Shown here piece after piece: positions 26,377-35,716 of a stretch of DNA of 64,000 nucleotides. The notes under the pieces were generated by a model. The model worked only from the letters and a program-made list of their open reading frames with translations, made no database searches and had not been told where the DNA came from. The DNA comes from Streptomyces tauricus (GTDB lineage: Bacteria; Actinomycetota; Actinomycetes; Streptomycetales; Streptomycetaceae), in assembly GCF_014650955.1 (NCBI RefSeq), contig NZ_BMVY01000027.1, positions 1 through 64,000 on the forward strand, given 5' to 3'. How positions within the stretch are numbered: the stretch's first letter is position 1; every line of letters starts with the position of its first letter. The translations under genes and the position numbers were made by a program.

Positions 26377-29262
26377 ATGACATCCGCGTACCCGCAGAAC
26401 GAGTACCAGCAGCCCGCCGGGCAGAGTGCGCCGCACGAGCAGTATCAACAGCCCGTCAGCGAGGGCGACTACGTGCTCGCCGCACTCGGCGGCATGGGCG
26501 TCCCCGTCGACGGCTCGGGGCTGAACCGGCTGGACCTCGAAGGGCCGCACGTCCTGTGGCTCGTCGCGGCCGGCGCCATGGACCTGTTCGCGGTCGACGC
26601 GGCCCAGCAGGGCCACTGGCACCACCTCGGCCGGCTCGAAGCGGGCTCGCTGCTGCTCGGCCCGGTCGCCGGACCCCAGCACACGCTCGTCGGCCGGCCC
26701 CTGCGCGCGTGCGTCCTGCGCCGTATCGAGCTGCGCGAGCTGCACCGGCCGCCGCAGACCGAGACCTGGACGTACGACGCGTACGGCAACCCCCAGTACG
26801 TACCCCCGTCGACCAGCCCCCTGGAGTACGCCCTCTCCCTCGGTGTCGGCCGGGGGCTCGCCATCCTCTTCGAGGCGCCGCTCGCCACCGAGCGGGGCGC
26901 GGCCCTCACCGACGACGACATCCTGTGGACGCAGGTACCGCCGGGCAGTGTGCGGTACGGCTCCCTGTACGGCGCCGAGGCCGCGGCGGACCTGCTGGTC
27001 GACCCGGCGCTGTGGCGGACGATGGTCGACCAGCAGTACCGGCTGCTGGCCACGCTGGACCGCTGGATCGAACAGGTGGAGCGCGCCCACGAGACCCGGA
27101 CGGCCGCGGGCATCAAGGCGGGCGAGGCCGTCCGCGCGCAGGCCGACCGCACGCTGCTCGCCTCGATATCCAAGCGCTCGGGCCAGGGTCCGGGCGCGGC
27201 CGACGCCGATGCCACGTACGCGGCGTGCAAACTCGTCGCCCGCGCGGCCGGGATCACCCTCTGCGACCCCGCGAAGGGCGGCTCGGAGAGCGACCGGCTC
27301 GACCCGGTGGAGCGGATCGCGCTCGCCTCCCGGGTCCGGGCCCGTGCGGTGCGTCTCGACGGGCGCTGGTGGCGCGACGACGTCGGTCCGCTCGTCGGCC
27401 ACCGGGTCGCCTCGGGTGCGCCGGCCGCGCTGCTGTGGCGGCGCGGCGGCTATGTGGCGGTGCATCCGTCGAGCGGCCGGGAGACCCCGGTGGAGAAGGC
27501 CAACGCGGCGGAGTTCGAGCCGCGTGCGGTGATGTTCTACCGGCCGCTGCCCGACCGCGGGCTGACCCCGCTCGGGCTGCTGAGGTTCAGTCTCCGGGGC
27601 ACCGGCTCGGACATGCGCAATCTCGCGCTGAGCGGGCTGGTGACGGTGGCGCTCGGCGCGCTCGTGCCGATCGCGACCGGCAAGGTGCTGGGCGAGTTCG
27701 TGCCGAAGGCCCAGGAGAGCCTGATCGTCCAGGTCTGTCTGGCCATCATGATCGCCAGTGTGGTGTCGGCGGCGTTCATGCTGATGCAGAACCTCACCAT
27801 GCTGCGGCTCGAAGGCCGCATCGAGGCCACGCTGCAGCCGGCCGTGTGGGACAGGCTGCTGCGGCTGCCCACGAAGTTCTTCACCTCGCGCTCCACCGGT
27901 GAACTGGCCAGTGCCGCCATGGGCATCAGCGCCATCCGCCGCATGATGGCGGGCCTGGGCCCGGTGGTGGTCCAGTCCGTCACGGTCGGCGCGATGAATC
28001 TCGCGCTGCTGTTCTGGTTCAGCGTTCCGATGGCGCTCACCGCGATCGGCATGCTCGTGGTGATCGCCGGGGTGTTCCTCGGGCTCGGTCTGTGGCAGGT
28101 GCGCTGGCAGCGCAGGCTGATCGTGCTGAGCAACAAGCTCAACAACCAGGCCTTCCAGACCCTGCGCGGGCTGCCGAAGCTGCGGGTCGCGGCGGCGGAG
28201 AACTACGCGTACGCGGCCTGGGCGGGCGAGTTCGCGCGCAGCCGCGAACTCCAGCAGCGGGTCGGCCGGATCAAGAACCTGACGACCGTCCTGGGCTCGG
28301 TGTACCTGCCGCTCTGCTCGCTCATCATGTTCATGCTGCTGGCGGGACCGGCACGCGGCACGCTCTCGGCCGCCGCCTTCCTCACCTTCAACACCTCGAT
28401 GACCATGCTGCTGACCTCGGTCACCCAGCTGACGGGTTCCTTCGTGTCGATGGTGGCCGCGCTGCCGATGTTCGAGGAGATCAAGCCGATCCTCGACGCG
28501 GAGCCTGAGGTACGGGTGGCGAGCACGCGGCCCGCCGAGCTGTCCGGTGCCATCGAGGCGAAGAAGCTGTCGTTCCGGTACACCGACGACGGGCCGCTGG
28601 TCCTCGACGACCTGTCCTTCGCGATCCGGCCCGGCGAGTTCGTGGCGGTCGTCGGCCCCAGCGGCTGCGGCAAGTCCACCCTGCTGCGGCTGCTCATCGG
28701 CTTCGACAAGCCGGTCGCGGGCAGTGTGCTGTACGACGGCCAGGACCTGGCCGCCCTCGACCAGTCGGCCGTCCGCCGCCAGTGCGGTGTCGTGCTCCAG
28801 CACGCGCAGCCCTTCACCGGCTCGATCCTGGACGTCATCTGCGGTACGGAGCCCTACACGCCCGAGGAGGCGATGGCGGCGGCGGAGATGGCGGGGCTCG
28901 CCGACGACATCAGGCGTATGCCGATGGGGCTGCACACGATCGTCTCGGGCAGCGGAGCGGTCTCCGGCGGTCAGCGCCAGCGGCTGATGATCGCCCAGGC
29001 GCTGATCCGGCGCCCGCGCATCCTCTTCTTCGACGAGGCGACCAGCGCCCTCGACAACGAGACCCAGCGCACGGTCATCGAGAGCACCCGCGCGCTCAAC
29101 GCCACCCGCGTGGTGATCGCGCACCGGCTGTCCACGGTGATGGACGCGGACCGTGTGATCGTGATGGAGGACGGGCGGATCGCCCAGCAGGGCACGCCCG
29201 CGCAGCTCCTCGCGGACACGGGCGGTCGGCTGCACGAGCTGGTGCGCCGCCAGATGCGGTAG
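26377..29262 (+). CDS. NHLM ABC transporter 2, peptidase-free, with large N-terminal domain
   Basis: At 961 residues it is far longer than a standard half-transporter. The first ~390 residues are a soluble region: it starts with a Gln-rich NEYQQPAGQSAPHEQYQQP segment, then a compact domain of the kind seen in the NHLM_micro_ABC2 family, followed by a helical stretch. Residues about 400-690 hold the membrane domain and the rest the ATPase, with GPSGCGKST, VSGGQRQRLMIAQAL and FFDEATSALD. No peptidase Cys is present. It probably forms a heterodimer with the preceding C39 protein. The soluble domain has no assigned function. Confidence 0.87.
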   Translation: MTSAYPQNEYQQPAGQSAPHEQYQQPVSEGDYVLAALGGMGVPVDGSGLNRLDLEGPHVLWLVAAGAMDLFAVDAAQQGHWHHLGRLEAGSLLLGPVAGPQHTLVGRPLRACVLRRIELRELHRPPQTETWTYDAYGNPQYVPPSTSPLEYALSLGVGRGLAILFEAPLATERGAALTDDDILWTQVPPGSVRYGSLYGAEAAADLLVDPALWRTMVDQQYRLLATLDRWIEQVERAHETRTAAGIKAGEAVRAQADRTLLASISKRSGQGPGAADADATYAACKLVARAAGITLCDPAKGGSESDRLDPVERIALASRVRARAVRLDGRWWRDDVGPLVGHRVASGAPAALLWRRGGYVAVHPSSGRETPVEKANAAEFEPRAVMFYRPLPDRGLTPLGLLRFSLRGTGSDMRNLALSGLVTVALGALVPIATGKVLGEFVPKAQESLIVQVCLAIMIASVVSAAFMLMQNLTMLRLEGRIEATLQPAVWDRLLRLPTKFFTSRSTGELASAAMGISAIRRMMAGLGPVVVQSVTVGAMNLALLFWFSVPMALTAIGMLVVIAGVFLGLGLWQVRWQRRLIVLSNKLNNQAFQTLRGLPKLRVAAAENYAYAAWAGEFARSRELQQRVGRIKNLTTVLGSVYLPLCSLIMFMLLAGPARGTLSAAAFLTFNTSMTMLLTSVTQLTGSFVSMVAALPMFEEIKPILDAEPEVRVASTRPAELSGAIEAKKLSFRYTDDGPLVLDDLSFAIRPGEFVAVVGPSGCGKSTLLRLLIGFDKPVAGSVLYDGQDLAALDQSAVRRQCGVVLQHAQPFTGSILDVICGTEPYTPEEAMAAAEMAGLADDIRRMPMGLHTIVSGSGAVSGGQRQRLMIAQALIRRPRILFFDEATSALDNETQRTVIESTRALNATRVVIAHRLSTVMDADRVIVMEDGRIAQQGTPAQLLADTGGRLHELVRRQMR

Positions 29263-29318
29263 GACTCGCGACCGGCCTTCGGGGTTGACCGCGGCGCGTG
29301 TGACGTCCGTCTCGCTAG

Positions 29319-29377
29319 CGAAACTTTGTCGTTTCGATGAAAGTGGTCTAGCCTCGAAGAGTACGAAACAGTTTCGT
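29319..29377 (+). promoter_or_regulatory. double palindromic operator over a promoter of the DHA2 pump
   Basis: Two palindromes share the same half-site: CGAAAC-N6-GTTTCG at 29319-29336 and ACGAAAC-A-GTTTCGT at 29363-29377. A plausible promoter lies between them, TTGTCG (29326-29331), 17 bp, TAGCCT (29349-29354). A repressor on site 1 would cover the -35 box and on site 2 the transcription start. This is the usual layout for TetR-family control of efflux pumps, but no TetR gene is in the window. Confidence 0.65.
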
Positions 29378-29421
29378 TTACGTACGTCCAGTGCCGAGCG
29401 AACTTTCCCTGGAGTCCTCCC

Positions 29422-30930
29422 ATGTCCAAGACACAGACCCTGTCCGAGGACGCCCGCAAGGGCGCCCCGGACTCACCCGGGGCGGCGCGCCCCGCGAACC
29501 GCTGGTGGATCCTCGCGATCATCGGTATCGCGCAGCTCATGGTGGTGCTGGACGCCACCATCGTGAACATCGCGCTCCCGTCGGCGCAGGCCGACCTCGG
29601 TTTCACCGACGGCAACCGCCAGTGGATCGTCACGGCGTACGCGCTGGCCTTCGCCTCGCTGCTCCTGCTGGGCGGCCGGATAGCCGACCTCTTCGGGCGC
29701 AAGCCCGCCTTCCTCATCGGTGTCGCCGGATTCGCCGGAGCCTCCGTGCTCGGCGGCGCGGCCAACAGCTTCGGGATGCTGGTCGTCGCGCGCGCCCTCC
29801 AGGGTGTCTTCGGCGCCCTCCTCGCGCCCGCCGCGCTCTCCCTGCTGAACACGACCTTCACCGACGCCAAGGAGCGCGCCAAGGCGTTCAGCGTGTACGG
29901 CGCGATCGCCGGTGCCGGTGGCGCGCTCGGCCTGCTGCTCGGCGGTGTGCTCACCGACGCGCTGGACTGGCGCTGGACCCTGTACGTCAACGTCGTCTTC
30001 GCCGTCGCCGCCTTCGTGGGTGGCTGGGTGCTGCTGAACAACCACCGTGACGCCGCGAACTCCAGGCTGGACCTACCGGGCGCGCTGCTGGTCTCCGCCG
30101 GTCTCTTCTCCGTGGTGTACGGCTTCTCCAACGCCGAGACCCACGACTGGAACTCGCCCCTGACCTGGGGCTTCCTGACGGCGGGCGGTGTGCTGCTCGC
30201 GGTGTTCGGCTGGTGGCAGACCCGGGCCGCGCACCCGCTGCTGCCGATGCGCGTCCTGCTGGACCGCACCCGCGCGGCCTCGTTCATCGCCGTCCTGGTG
30301 ACCGGTGCGGGCATGTTCGGTGTCTTCCTCTTCCTCACCTACTACCTGCAGCTGAACCTGGGCTTCAGCCCGACCAAGACCGGTGTGGCCTTCCTGCCGA
30401 TGATGGCCGCCCTGATGGTCATGGCCCAGGTGTCCACGACGATGCTGGTGCCGCGGATCGGACCGAAGACCGTCATTCCGGCCGGCTTCGCGCTCGCCAC
30501 GGTCGCGATGGTCTGGCTGACCGCGATCGACGTCGACTCCGCCTTCTCGACCGCCGTGCTGCCGCCGCTGCTCGTGATGGGCGCCGGGCTCGGCATCGTG
30601 ATGCCGCCCGCGATGGCGCTGGCCACGAGCGGGGTCGCCGCGGAGGACGCGGGGGTGGCCTCGGCCACGGTCAACACGATGCAGCAGGTGGGTGGGTCCA
30701 TCGGGACCGCGCTCCTGAACACGCTTGCGGCGAGTGCGGCCACCAGCTTCCTGGTCGGCAAGGACGCGAGCGATCCGCTGGTGCGGGCGCAGTCCTCGAT
30801 CGAGAGCTACACCACCGCGTTCTGGTGGTCCGCCGGGTTCTTCGCCGCGGGTGCGGTGGTTACGTTCCTGCTGTTCCGGCCCGGGGTTCAGGAGCAGGAC
30901 CCTGACGCCGCGCCTGTCGTCCACATGTGA
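29422..30930 (+). CDS. DHA2 family (EmrB/QacA-type) MFS drug efflux transporter
   Basis: The 502-residue protein has the 14-helix DHA2 pattern. Motif D1-like LDATIVNIALPSAQADL is in helix 1, motif A GGRIADLFGRKPAF in the first loop, and the antiporter motif C region GAIAGAGGALGLLLGGVLT in helix 5. It should export hydrophobic drugs or a metabolite by proton antiport. It begins 159 bp after the ABC exporter genes but has its own promoter/operator and ends in a strong terminator, so it is a separate unit. Substrate unknown. Confidence 0.9.
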   Translation: MSKTQTLSEDARKGAPDSPGAARPANRWWILAIIGIAQLMVVLDATIVNIALPSAQADLGFTDGNRQWIVTAYALAFASLLLLGGRIADLFGRKPAFLIGVAGFAGASVLGGAANSFGMLVVARALQGVFGALLAPAALSLLNTTFTDAKERAKAFSVYGAIAGAGGALGLLLGGVLTDALDWRWTLYVNVVFAVAAFVGGWVLLNNHRDAANSRLDLPGALLVSAGLFSVVYGFSNAETHDWNSPLTWGFLTAGGVLLAVFGWWQTRAAHPLLPMRVLLDRTRAASFIAVLVTGAGMFGVFLFLTYYLQLNLGFSPTKTGVAFLPMMAALMVMAQVSTTMLVPRIGPKTVIPAGFALATVAMVWLTAIDVDSAFSTAVLPPLLVMGAGLGIVMPPAMALATSGVAAEDAGVASATVNTMQQVGGSIGTALLNTLAASAATSFLVGKDASDPLVRAQSSIESYTTAFWWSAGFFAAGAVVTFLLFRPGVQEQDPDAAPVVHM

Positions 30931-30943
30931 GCCACCCGAGCTG

Positions 30944-30977
30944 AGGGGCCGCCGTCTTCAGGGAGACGGCGGCCCCT
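30944..30977 (+). terminator. strong hairpin terminator after the DHA2 pump
   Basis: AGGGGCCGCCGTCT (30944-30957) pairs perfectly with AGACGGCGGCCCCT (30964-30977) around a 6-nt loop and is followed by CTTTG. It lies 13 bp after the stop codon. Confidence 0.85.
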
Positions 30978-31063
30978 CTTTGCTGCCCCCCTGCGGGGGG
31001 GGCGGGGCGGTGTGGGCGAGTGGGCGGCGGCGTGAGGGCTGGGTGCGCCGTTGCCCGCGCGCC

Positions 31064-32335
31064 TCAGGAGCGGGGCTTCGCCCCTGCTCCTGCCGTTGGT
31101 CGGTGGGGTAGGAGCGCTGTCGCTGTTGCCGTGATCGTTGCCAGGAGCAGCCAGGGGACGGCCGGGGGCAAGGTCGTGTCCAGGAGGGAGCCGGTCGCCG
31201 CGCTGCCGATCAGGACGATGAGGCCGGAGACCGAGGACAGCGCGCCTGTGTAGAGGCCGAGTCTGCCGTCCTCGGCGAGGTCGGGGACCCAGGCGCGGGC
31301 CGCGGGTGCGACCAGCATCTGGCCCAGGGTGAGCAGGACGACGTAACCGGCCACGGGCAGGAGCCCCACGGTGCCCGTCCACCCGGCGGGCCGGGCCGCG
31401 GCGACGACCGCGAAGCCCGCCGAGATCAGCAGCAGTCCCGTCGTCAGGGACCGGCGCAGGTCCAGGCGGTCGGCCGCCCAGCGGGTGACGGGGAGTTGGG
31501 CCGTCACGACCAGCAGGGACGAGAGCGCGAACAGCCAGGCCAGCGGCGTCTGTGAGCCCGCCGCGCGCTCCACCTCGGCCGGCAGCAGTTGGTACAGCTG
31601 GTTGTACGCCAGCAGGTACGCGCCGTACGCGCAGCACAGGGACAGGAAGCCGCGGTTGCGCGCCAGGCGGCGGAGTCCGCCGCGGGAACGTATCCGCGCC
31701 CTGCCGGGGACGCGTTGCGGCAGCAGCCACGCGTGGCCCGCCAGGACGAGCACGAAGACCCCCGCCCCGGTGAGGCAGACCGCGCGGAAGTCCACGGCCA
31801 GGAGGAGTGCCCCGAGGAACGGGCCGAGGAACGCGCCCGCCTGGCCCGCCACCGTGAACAGCGCCAGTACGTGGGTGCGCGGGCCATCCCCCGCCTCCTC
31901 CCTGCACACCGCCTGCCGGGCCACCTCGGACTCGACCGCGGGTGAGAAGAGCGCGGCGGCGAAACCGATCAGGAGCACGGCCGCGACGACCGTCCCCGTG
32001 GTCCGCGCGTAGCCGAGCCAGCCGAAGCCGGCGATACGCAGGACACAGCCGGCCAGCACCACCGGCCGCACCCCGTACCGGTCCGCCAGCGCGCCGCCCA
32101 CCACGAACAGGCCCTGCTGGCTGAACGTCCGCAGCCCCAGCACCAGGCCGACCAGCCAGCCCGCCATGCCGATCGCCGTGCCCAGGTGTTCGGCGAGGAA
32201 GGGCAGGACAGCGAAGAAGCCGATGTTGAAGGCGAGCTGGGTGAGGACCAGCAGGCGCAGCAGCGGTGAGAGGGAGGCGAAGGTGCGGAGGAGGGGCAGG
32301 GGGCGCCGCTTGAGGCGTGTTTCCGGTTCAGGCAT
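31064..32335 (-). CDS. MFS transporter (DHA1-like), coupled to an ABC permease gene
   Basis: The 423-residue membrane protein has about 12 helices and a motif-A-like loop (GGALADRYGVRPVV). ATG 32335 (start PEPETRLKRRP) was chosen because it overlaps the permease stop by 8 bp, the normal arrangement for coupled genes; the frame upstream is a shadow of that gene. It is the last gene of the unit SBP-permease-MFS. An exporter beside an importer recalls metallophore systems in which the MFS protein secretes the ligand and the ABC system takes up the complex, but no biosynthetic gene is present, so this is only a suggestion. Confidence 0.85.
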   Translation of the reverse strand: MPEPETRLKRRPLPLLRTFASLSPLLRLLVLTQLAFNIGFFAVLPFLAEHLGTAIGMAGWLVGLVLGLRTFSQQGLFVVGGALADRYGVRPVVLAGCVLRIAGFGWLGYARTTGTVVAAVLLIGFAAALFSPAVESEVARQAVCREEAGDGPRTHVLALFTVAGQAGAFLGPFLGALLLAVDFRAVCLTGAGVFVLVLAGHAWLLPQRVPGRARIRSRGGLRRLARNRGFLSLCCAYGAYLLAYNQLYQLLPAEVERAAGSQTPLAWLFALSSLLVVTAQLPVTRWAADRLDLRRSLTTGLLLISAGFAVVAAARPAGWTGTVGLLPVAGYVVLLTLGQMLVAPAARAWVPDLAEDGRLGLYTGALSSVSGLIVLIGSAATGSLLDTTLPPAVPWLLLATITATATALLPHRPTAGAGAKPRS

Positions 32336-34088
32336 GCCGGCGCCGTACGCGCAGGGCCTTGGGCCATCGGACGCCGCCACCGGCCGTGACCGCCACCGCG
32401 CCCAGCAGGGCGAGTGCGGCGGCGGGCGCCAGGGAGGCCCAGGGTGCCCGTTCCGCGTACGGCTGGTTCTCGGAGAGCAGCAGGCCCCACTCCGGGGACG
32501 GCGGCTGGGCGCCGAGGCCCAGGAAGCCGAGGGCCGCGAGGGACAGGGCCACCCCGGGCAGGCGGAGCAGGGCGTGGCGCAGGACCGGCGGCAGGACGGC
32601 CGGGAGCAGGTCGTGGCGGAGGAGTTGGAGCGGGGTCGCGCCGAGGCCGCGGGTCGCCGCCAGGTGGGTGGTGGCCCGTTCCTGCCTCAGCAGGGCCGAG
32701 GTGTGGGTGGCGAGGGGCGCCCAGGCGACGGCGGTCACCGCAAGGGCCGGGGTGGTGGGTCCGCTGCCCGCGACCGCGGTGACCAGGAGCGCGGCGAGGA
32801 CCGGCGGTACGGCGTTGACCGTGTCGGCGAGCGGCCCGGAGAACCGGGGCAGCAGCCCCAGCAGTACGCCCAGGAGCAGCGCGACGGCGCTGACGGCGGT
32901 GGCCAGGGCCAGGGTGTCGAGTGCTCCGTGGCCGACGCGGGCCAGTACGTCACGCCCCAGCGCGTCCGTGCCGAAGGGGTGCGTCCAGGACGGGGGTTGG
33001 AGTCGGGCCGTGGTGTCGAGGTCGAGGGGGTCGCGGGCGAGGCCCAGCGCGATGACGGCGAGCAGCAGTCCCCCGTACAGCAGGGGTGGTGTCGTGGGGC
33101 GGAACGGGGTCGGGCGGTGCAGTGAGGGCAGTGCGTCGTCACGCAGGGCCGGGCCGATCAGGAGGCGTGCGGTGAGGCGGGCGAGGCCTCCGACGGCCGC
33201 CGCCAGCACGACGAGGGCGAGGGTGCCGGCCTGGAGGACGGGCAGGTCCTGCGCCACGGCGGCCTGGAGGGAGAGGCGGCCGAGGCCCGGGATGTCGAAG
33301 ATCTGCTCCACGGCGACCGCGCCGCCGGTCAGGCCGACGACGAAGAGACCCACGTTCGGCAGGAGGCCGGGTACGCACCGCCGCAGCGCCTGGCGTGCGA
33401 CGGTCCGGCCGCGGGCTCCGCGCGCGGCGGCGGCCAGCGCCCACGGTTCGGCGAACGCGCCCGGGAGGAGGTCGTCGAGCATCCGCCCGAGCAGCGCGCC
33501 CGCGGGCAGGCCGAGCGAGAGGGCGGGCAGCACCATCCACCGGGGGCCGTACCAGCCGAGTGCGGGCAGCCAGCCGAGCTGCACGCCGACGACGGAGGCG
33601 AGCACCGAGGCGGTCAGGAAGTCGGGGAGGGTGGCGAGGAACGCCGAGCCGGTGCCCGCGGAGCGCCGCTCGTCGAGCCGTCGGCCGGCCCCGAGCCGCA
33701 GGGTCCGCGCGCACACCCCGGCCGCCGTGACCGCCGCGACGATCAGCGCCCCGCCCATCAGCAGCAGCGAGACGCCGAGCGCCTGAAGGACCGACGGTGT
33801 GACCTCGGCGCCGGAGATCCACGACCGGCCCGCGTCGCCGTGCAGCAGTCCGCCGAGCCAGGCGCCCAGCAGCCGCGCAGGCCCGGCGTCCAGGCCGAGC
33901 TGCGCGCGGATCGCGTCCAGTACCTCAGGGGTCGCGGTGCGCTCGGCGGACCGGGCCCTGAGCACGGTGAGCGCCGGGTCCGTGCGCGAGAGCCAGGGCA
34001 GCAGTCCGACGCCGCACAGGAGGGTGGCGACGAGGGCGGCGCGCCAGAGCAGCACCGGCGCCCCACCGCGGAGGGCGGCCTTGAGCAC
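32328..34088 (-). CDS. fused two-domain ABC permease (DppB-DppC-like) in one polypeptide
   Basis: The 586-residue protein joins two permeases that are normally separate. The first (about 1-310) is DppB/NikB-like, with its EAA-type loop near LPAGALLGRMLDDLL. The second (about 310-586) is DppC/NikC-like, with its hallmark HPFGTDALGRDVLARV at the start and the EAA-type loop near HLAATRGLGATPLQLLRHDLLP. GTG 34088 is the chosen start, 14 bp after the stop of the binding-protein gene. No ATPase gene is adjacent on either side. It likely imports a peptide, nickel or another chelated cargo; the ATPase must come from elsewhere in the genome. Confidence 0.85.
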   Translation of the reverse strand: MLKAALRGGAPVLLWRAALVATLLCGVGLLPWLSRTDPALTVLRARSAERTATPEVLDAIRAQLGLDAGPARLLGAWLGGLLHGDAGRSWISGAEVTPSVLQALGVSLLLMGGALIVAAVTAAGVCARTLRLGAGRRLDERRSAGTGSAFLATLPDFLTASVLASVVGVQLGWLPALGWYGPRWMVLPALSLGLPAGALLGRMLDDLLPGAFAEPWALAAAARGARGRTVARQALRRCVPGLLPNVGLFVVGLTGGAVAVEQIFDIPGLGRLSLQAAVAQDLPVLQAGTLALVVLAAAVGGLARLTARLLIGPALRDDALPSLHRPTPFRPTTPPLLYGGLLLAVIALGLARDPLDLDTTARLQPPSWTHPFGTDALGRDVLARVGHGALDTLALATAVSAVALLLGVLLGLLPRFSGPLADTVNAVPPVLAALLVTAVAGSGPTTPALAVTAVAWAPLATHTSALLRQERATTHLAATRGLGATPLQLLRHDLLPAVLPPVLRHALLRLPGVALSLAALGFLGLGAQPPSPEWGLLLSENQPYAERAPWASLAPAAALALLGAVAVTAGGGVRWPKALRVRRRHA

Positions 34089-34102
34089 GTGCCCGCCGCC
34101 CG

Positions 34103-35602
34103 TCAGCGCCGGGTGCCGACGCCGACGAGGTTGCGCTCGTACGGGTCGAGCAGTACGCCGCTGACCTCGGCGCCGACGCCTGTGATGATCCGCTGGTGGA
34201 CCAGCGGCACGACGGCGTCCGTGCCGAGGATGGCCGCCTCGGCGGTCATCGCCGCGTCCTGCCGCTTCGCGGTGTCGCTGATCGACTCGGCCTCGGAGAC
34301 GGCCTTGTCGACCTGCTTGTCGCACAGGAGGGCCAGGTTGTAGCTGCCCTCGCAGGTGTAGTCGCTGGCGAGGATGGAGACGGGGTCGCCGGTGTCGAGC
34401 ATGGTGTTGCGGGCGGACACGAACGCGTCGAACTTCCCGGCCAGCGCGTCGCTCTCCAGCCGCGAGTACTCGCGCACCTCCAGCTTCACCGTGAACCCGG
34501 CCTTCTCCAGCTGCTGCTTCAGCACCTGGGCGACCTCGGGCAGTTCGGGCCGGTTGTCGTACGTGGCCACGGTGAGCGTCTTCCCGGCGGCGGCGCCAGC
34601 CTTCGCGCGGCCGGTCGGCTGCACGCGCTTGTCGGCCGCCCAGGTCAGGGCGGGACCGTAGGTGCCGACGCCGGAGTCGGCGTGTCCTTCGTAGACGCCC
34701 TTGGCGAGGGCGGAGGTGTCGATCGCCTCGCGGGCGGCGGCCCGGGTCGCCGCGTCCTCGAAGGCGCCCGACCTGGTGTTCAGCAGGAGGCTGGTGGTGC
34801 GGGTGGTGGCCGTCTCGCGGCGGGCCTCCTTGTCGAGGGAGGCCGCCTGCGAGACGGGTACGGCCTCGGCGATGTCCGCCTCGCCGGTGCGCAGCGCGTT
34901 CGTCCGGGCGGTGCCGTCGGCTATGAACTTCGCGTCGACGCCGGAGGCCTGGGCGCGCCCGCCCCAGTAGTCGTCGAAGCGGTCGAGGGTGGCCGCGGTG
35001 GTGCCGGTGACCTCGGTGAGTTCGAAGGGGCCGGTGGCGGTGCCGACGGGGCTGACGGCGTCCTTCTTCGCGTACGCCTTCGCCGAGAGGATCACCAGGC
35101 CGGGGCTGGACAGGCGCAACGGCAGTGCCGGGTCGGGGTCGGCGGTGGTGACGCGTACGCGGCCGTCGCCCGCGGCCTCGGCGGCGAGTTCGACGCCGGA
35201 GAGGGCGGCGGTCACGGGGTCGGCGCCCGCGGCGCGGGTGAGGGCGGCGGCGACGGCCTTCGGGGTGACCTCGGTGCCGTCCTGGAAGGCGGCGTCCCGC
35301 AGGGTGAACAGCCAGTCGCGGTCGTTCTCGCGGGTCCACGACTCGGCGAGCGCGGGGGCGGCGACGCCGTTGGCGTCGAGGCGGGTCAGGCCCTCGGTGA
35401 CGCCGAGCCTGCTGAGGAGGGTGGCGTCGGCACCGTACGGGGAGAAGTTCTCGGCGGGCGGGAAGGCGAGCGCGACCTTCAGCCGGGCGCCCGCCGGGCT
35501 GTCGGACGACTCGTCGCCACCGCCGGAGGCGAAGCAGCCGGTGAGCAGGGGGGCGAGCAGCAGTCCGGCGACGAACCTGCGACGGCGTGACAGAGGGGGC
35601 AT
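34103..35602 (-). CDS. ABC transporter solute-binding lipoprotein, family 5 (peptide/nickel type)
   Basis: The 499-residue protein begins with an arginine-rich signal ending in the lipobox LLTGC, so it should be anchored outside the membrane. The body shows the family 5 pattern: NFSPYGADATLLSRLGVTEGLTRLDANG, ALAESWTRENDRDWLFTLRDAAFQDGTEVT and a C-terminal lobe with KQQLEKAGFTVKLEVRE. This family delivers oligopeptides, nickel, or metallophore complexes to Dpp/Nik-type permeases. It is the first gene of the unit with the fused permease and the MFS protein. A 22-bp direct repeat lies just upstream. Confidence 0.87.
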   Translation of the reverse strand: MPPLSRRRRFVAGLLLAPLLTGCFASGGGDESSDSPAGARLKVALAFPPAENFSPYGADATLLSRLGVTEGLTRLDANGVAAPALAESWTRENDRDWLFTLRDAAFQDGTEVTPKAVAAALTRAAGADPVTAALSGVELAAEAAGDGRVRVTTADPDPALPLRLSSPGLVILSAKAYAKKDAVSPVGTATGPFELTEVTGTTAATLDRFDDYWGGRAQASGVDAKFIADGTARTNALRTGEADIAEAVPVSQAASLDKEARRETATTRTTSLLLNTRSGAFEDAATRAAAREAIDTSALAKGVYEGHADSGVGTYGPALTWAADKRVQPTGRAKAGAAAGKTLTVATYDNRPELPEVAQVLKQQLEKAGFTVKLEVREYSRLESDALAGKFDAFVSARNTMLDTGDPVSILASDYTCEGSYNLALLCDKQVDKAVSEAESISDTAKRQDAAMTAEAAILGTDAVVPLVHQRIITGVGAEVSGVLLDPYERNLVGVGTRR

Positions 35603-35650
35603 GGCTGCTTTCGTTCGGTGCGGGGGTGCCTGACGCGAGCGGGGCCGTGT

Positions 35651-35710
35651 CGTCAGGGCGGGGGTACGTCGTCGTGACGGCGGTGAGCCGTCAGGGCGGA
35701 GATACGTCGT
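35651..35710. repeat. 22-bp direct repeat upstream of the binding-protein gene
   Basis: CGTCAGGGCGG...TACGTCGT occurs at 35651-35672 and 35689-35710 with two mismatches, 38 bp apart. A partial third copy at 35715-35730 includes the GNAT stop codon. It lies between the GNAT stop and the binding-protein start (114 bp) and could be a regulator site or a local duplication. Confidence 0.55.
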
Positions 35711-35716
35711 ACGCCG

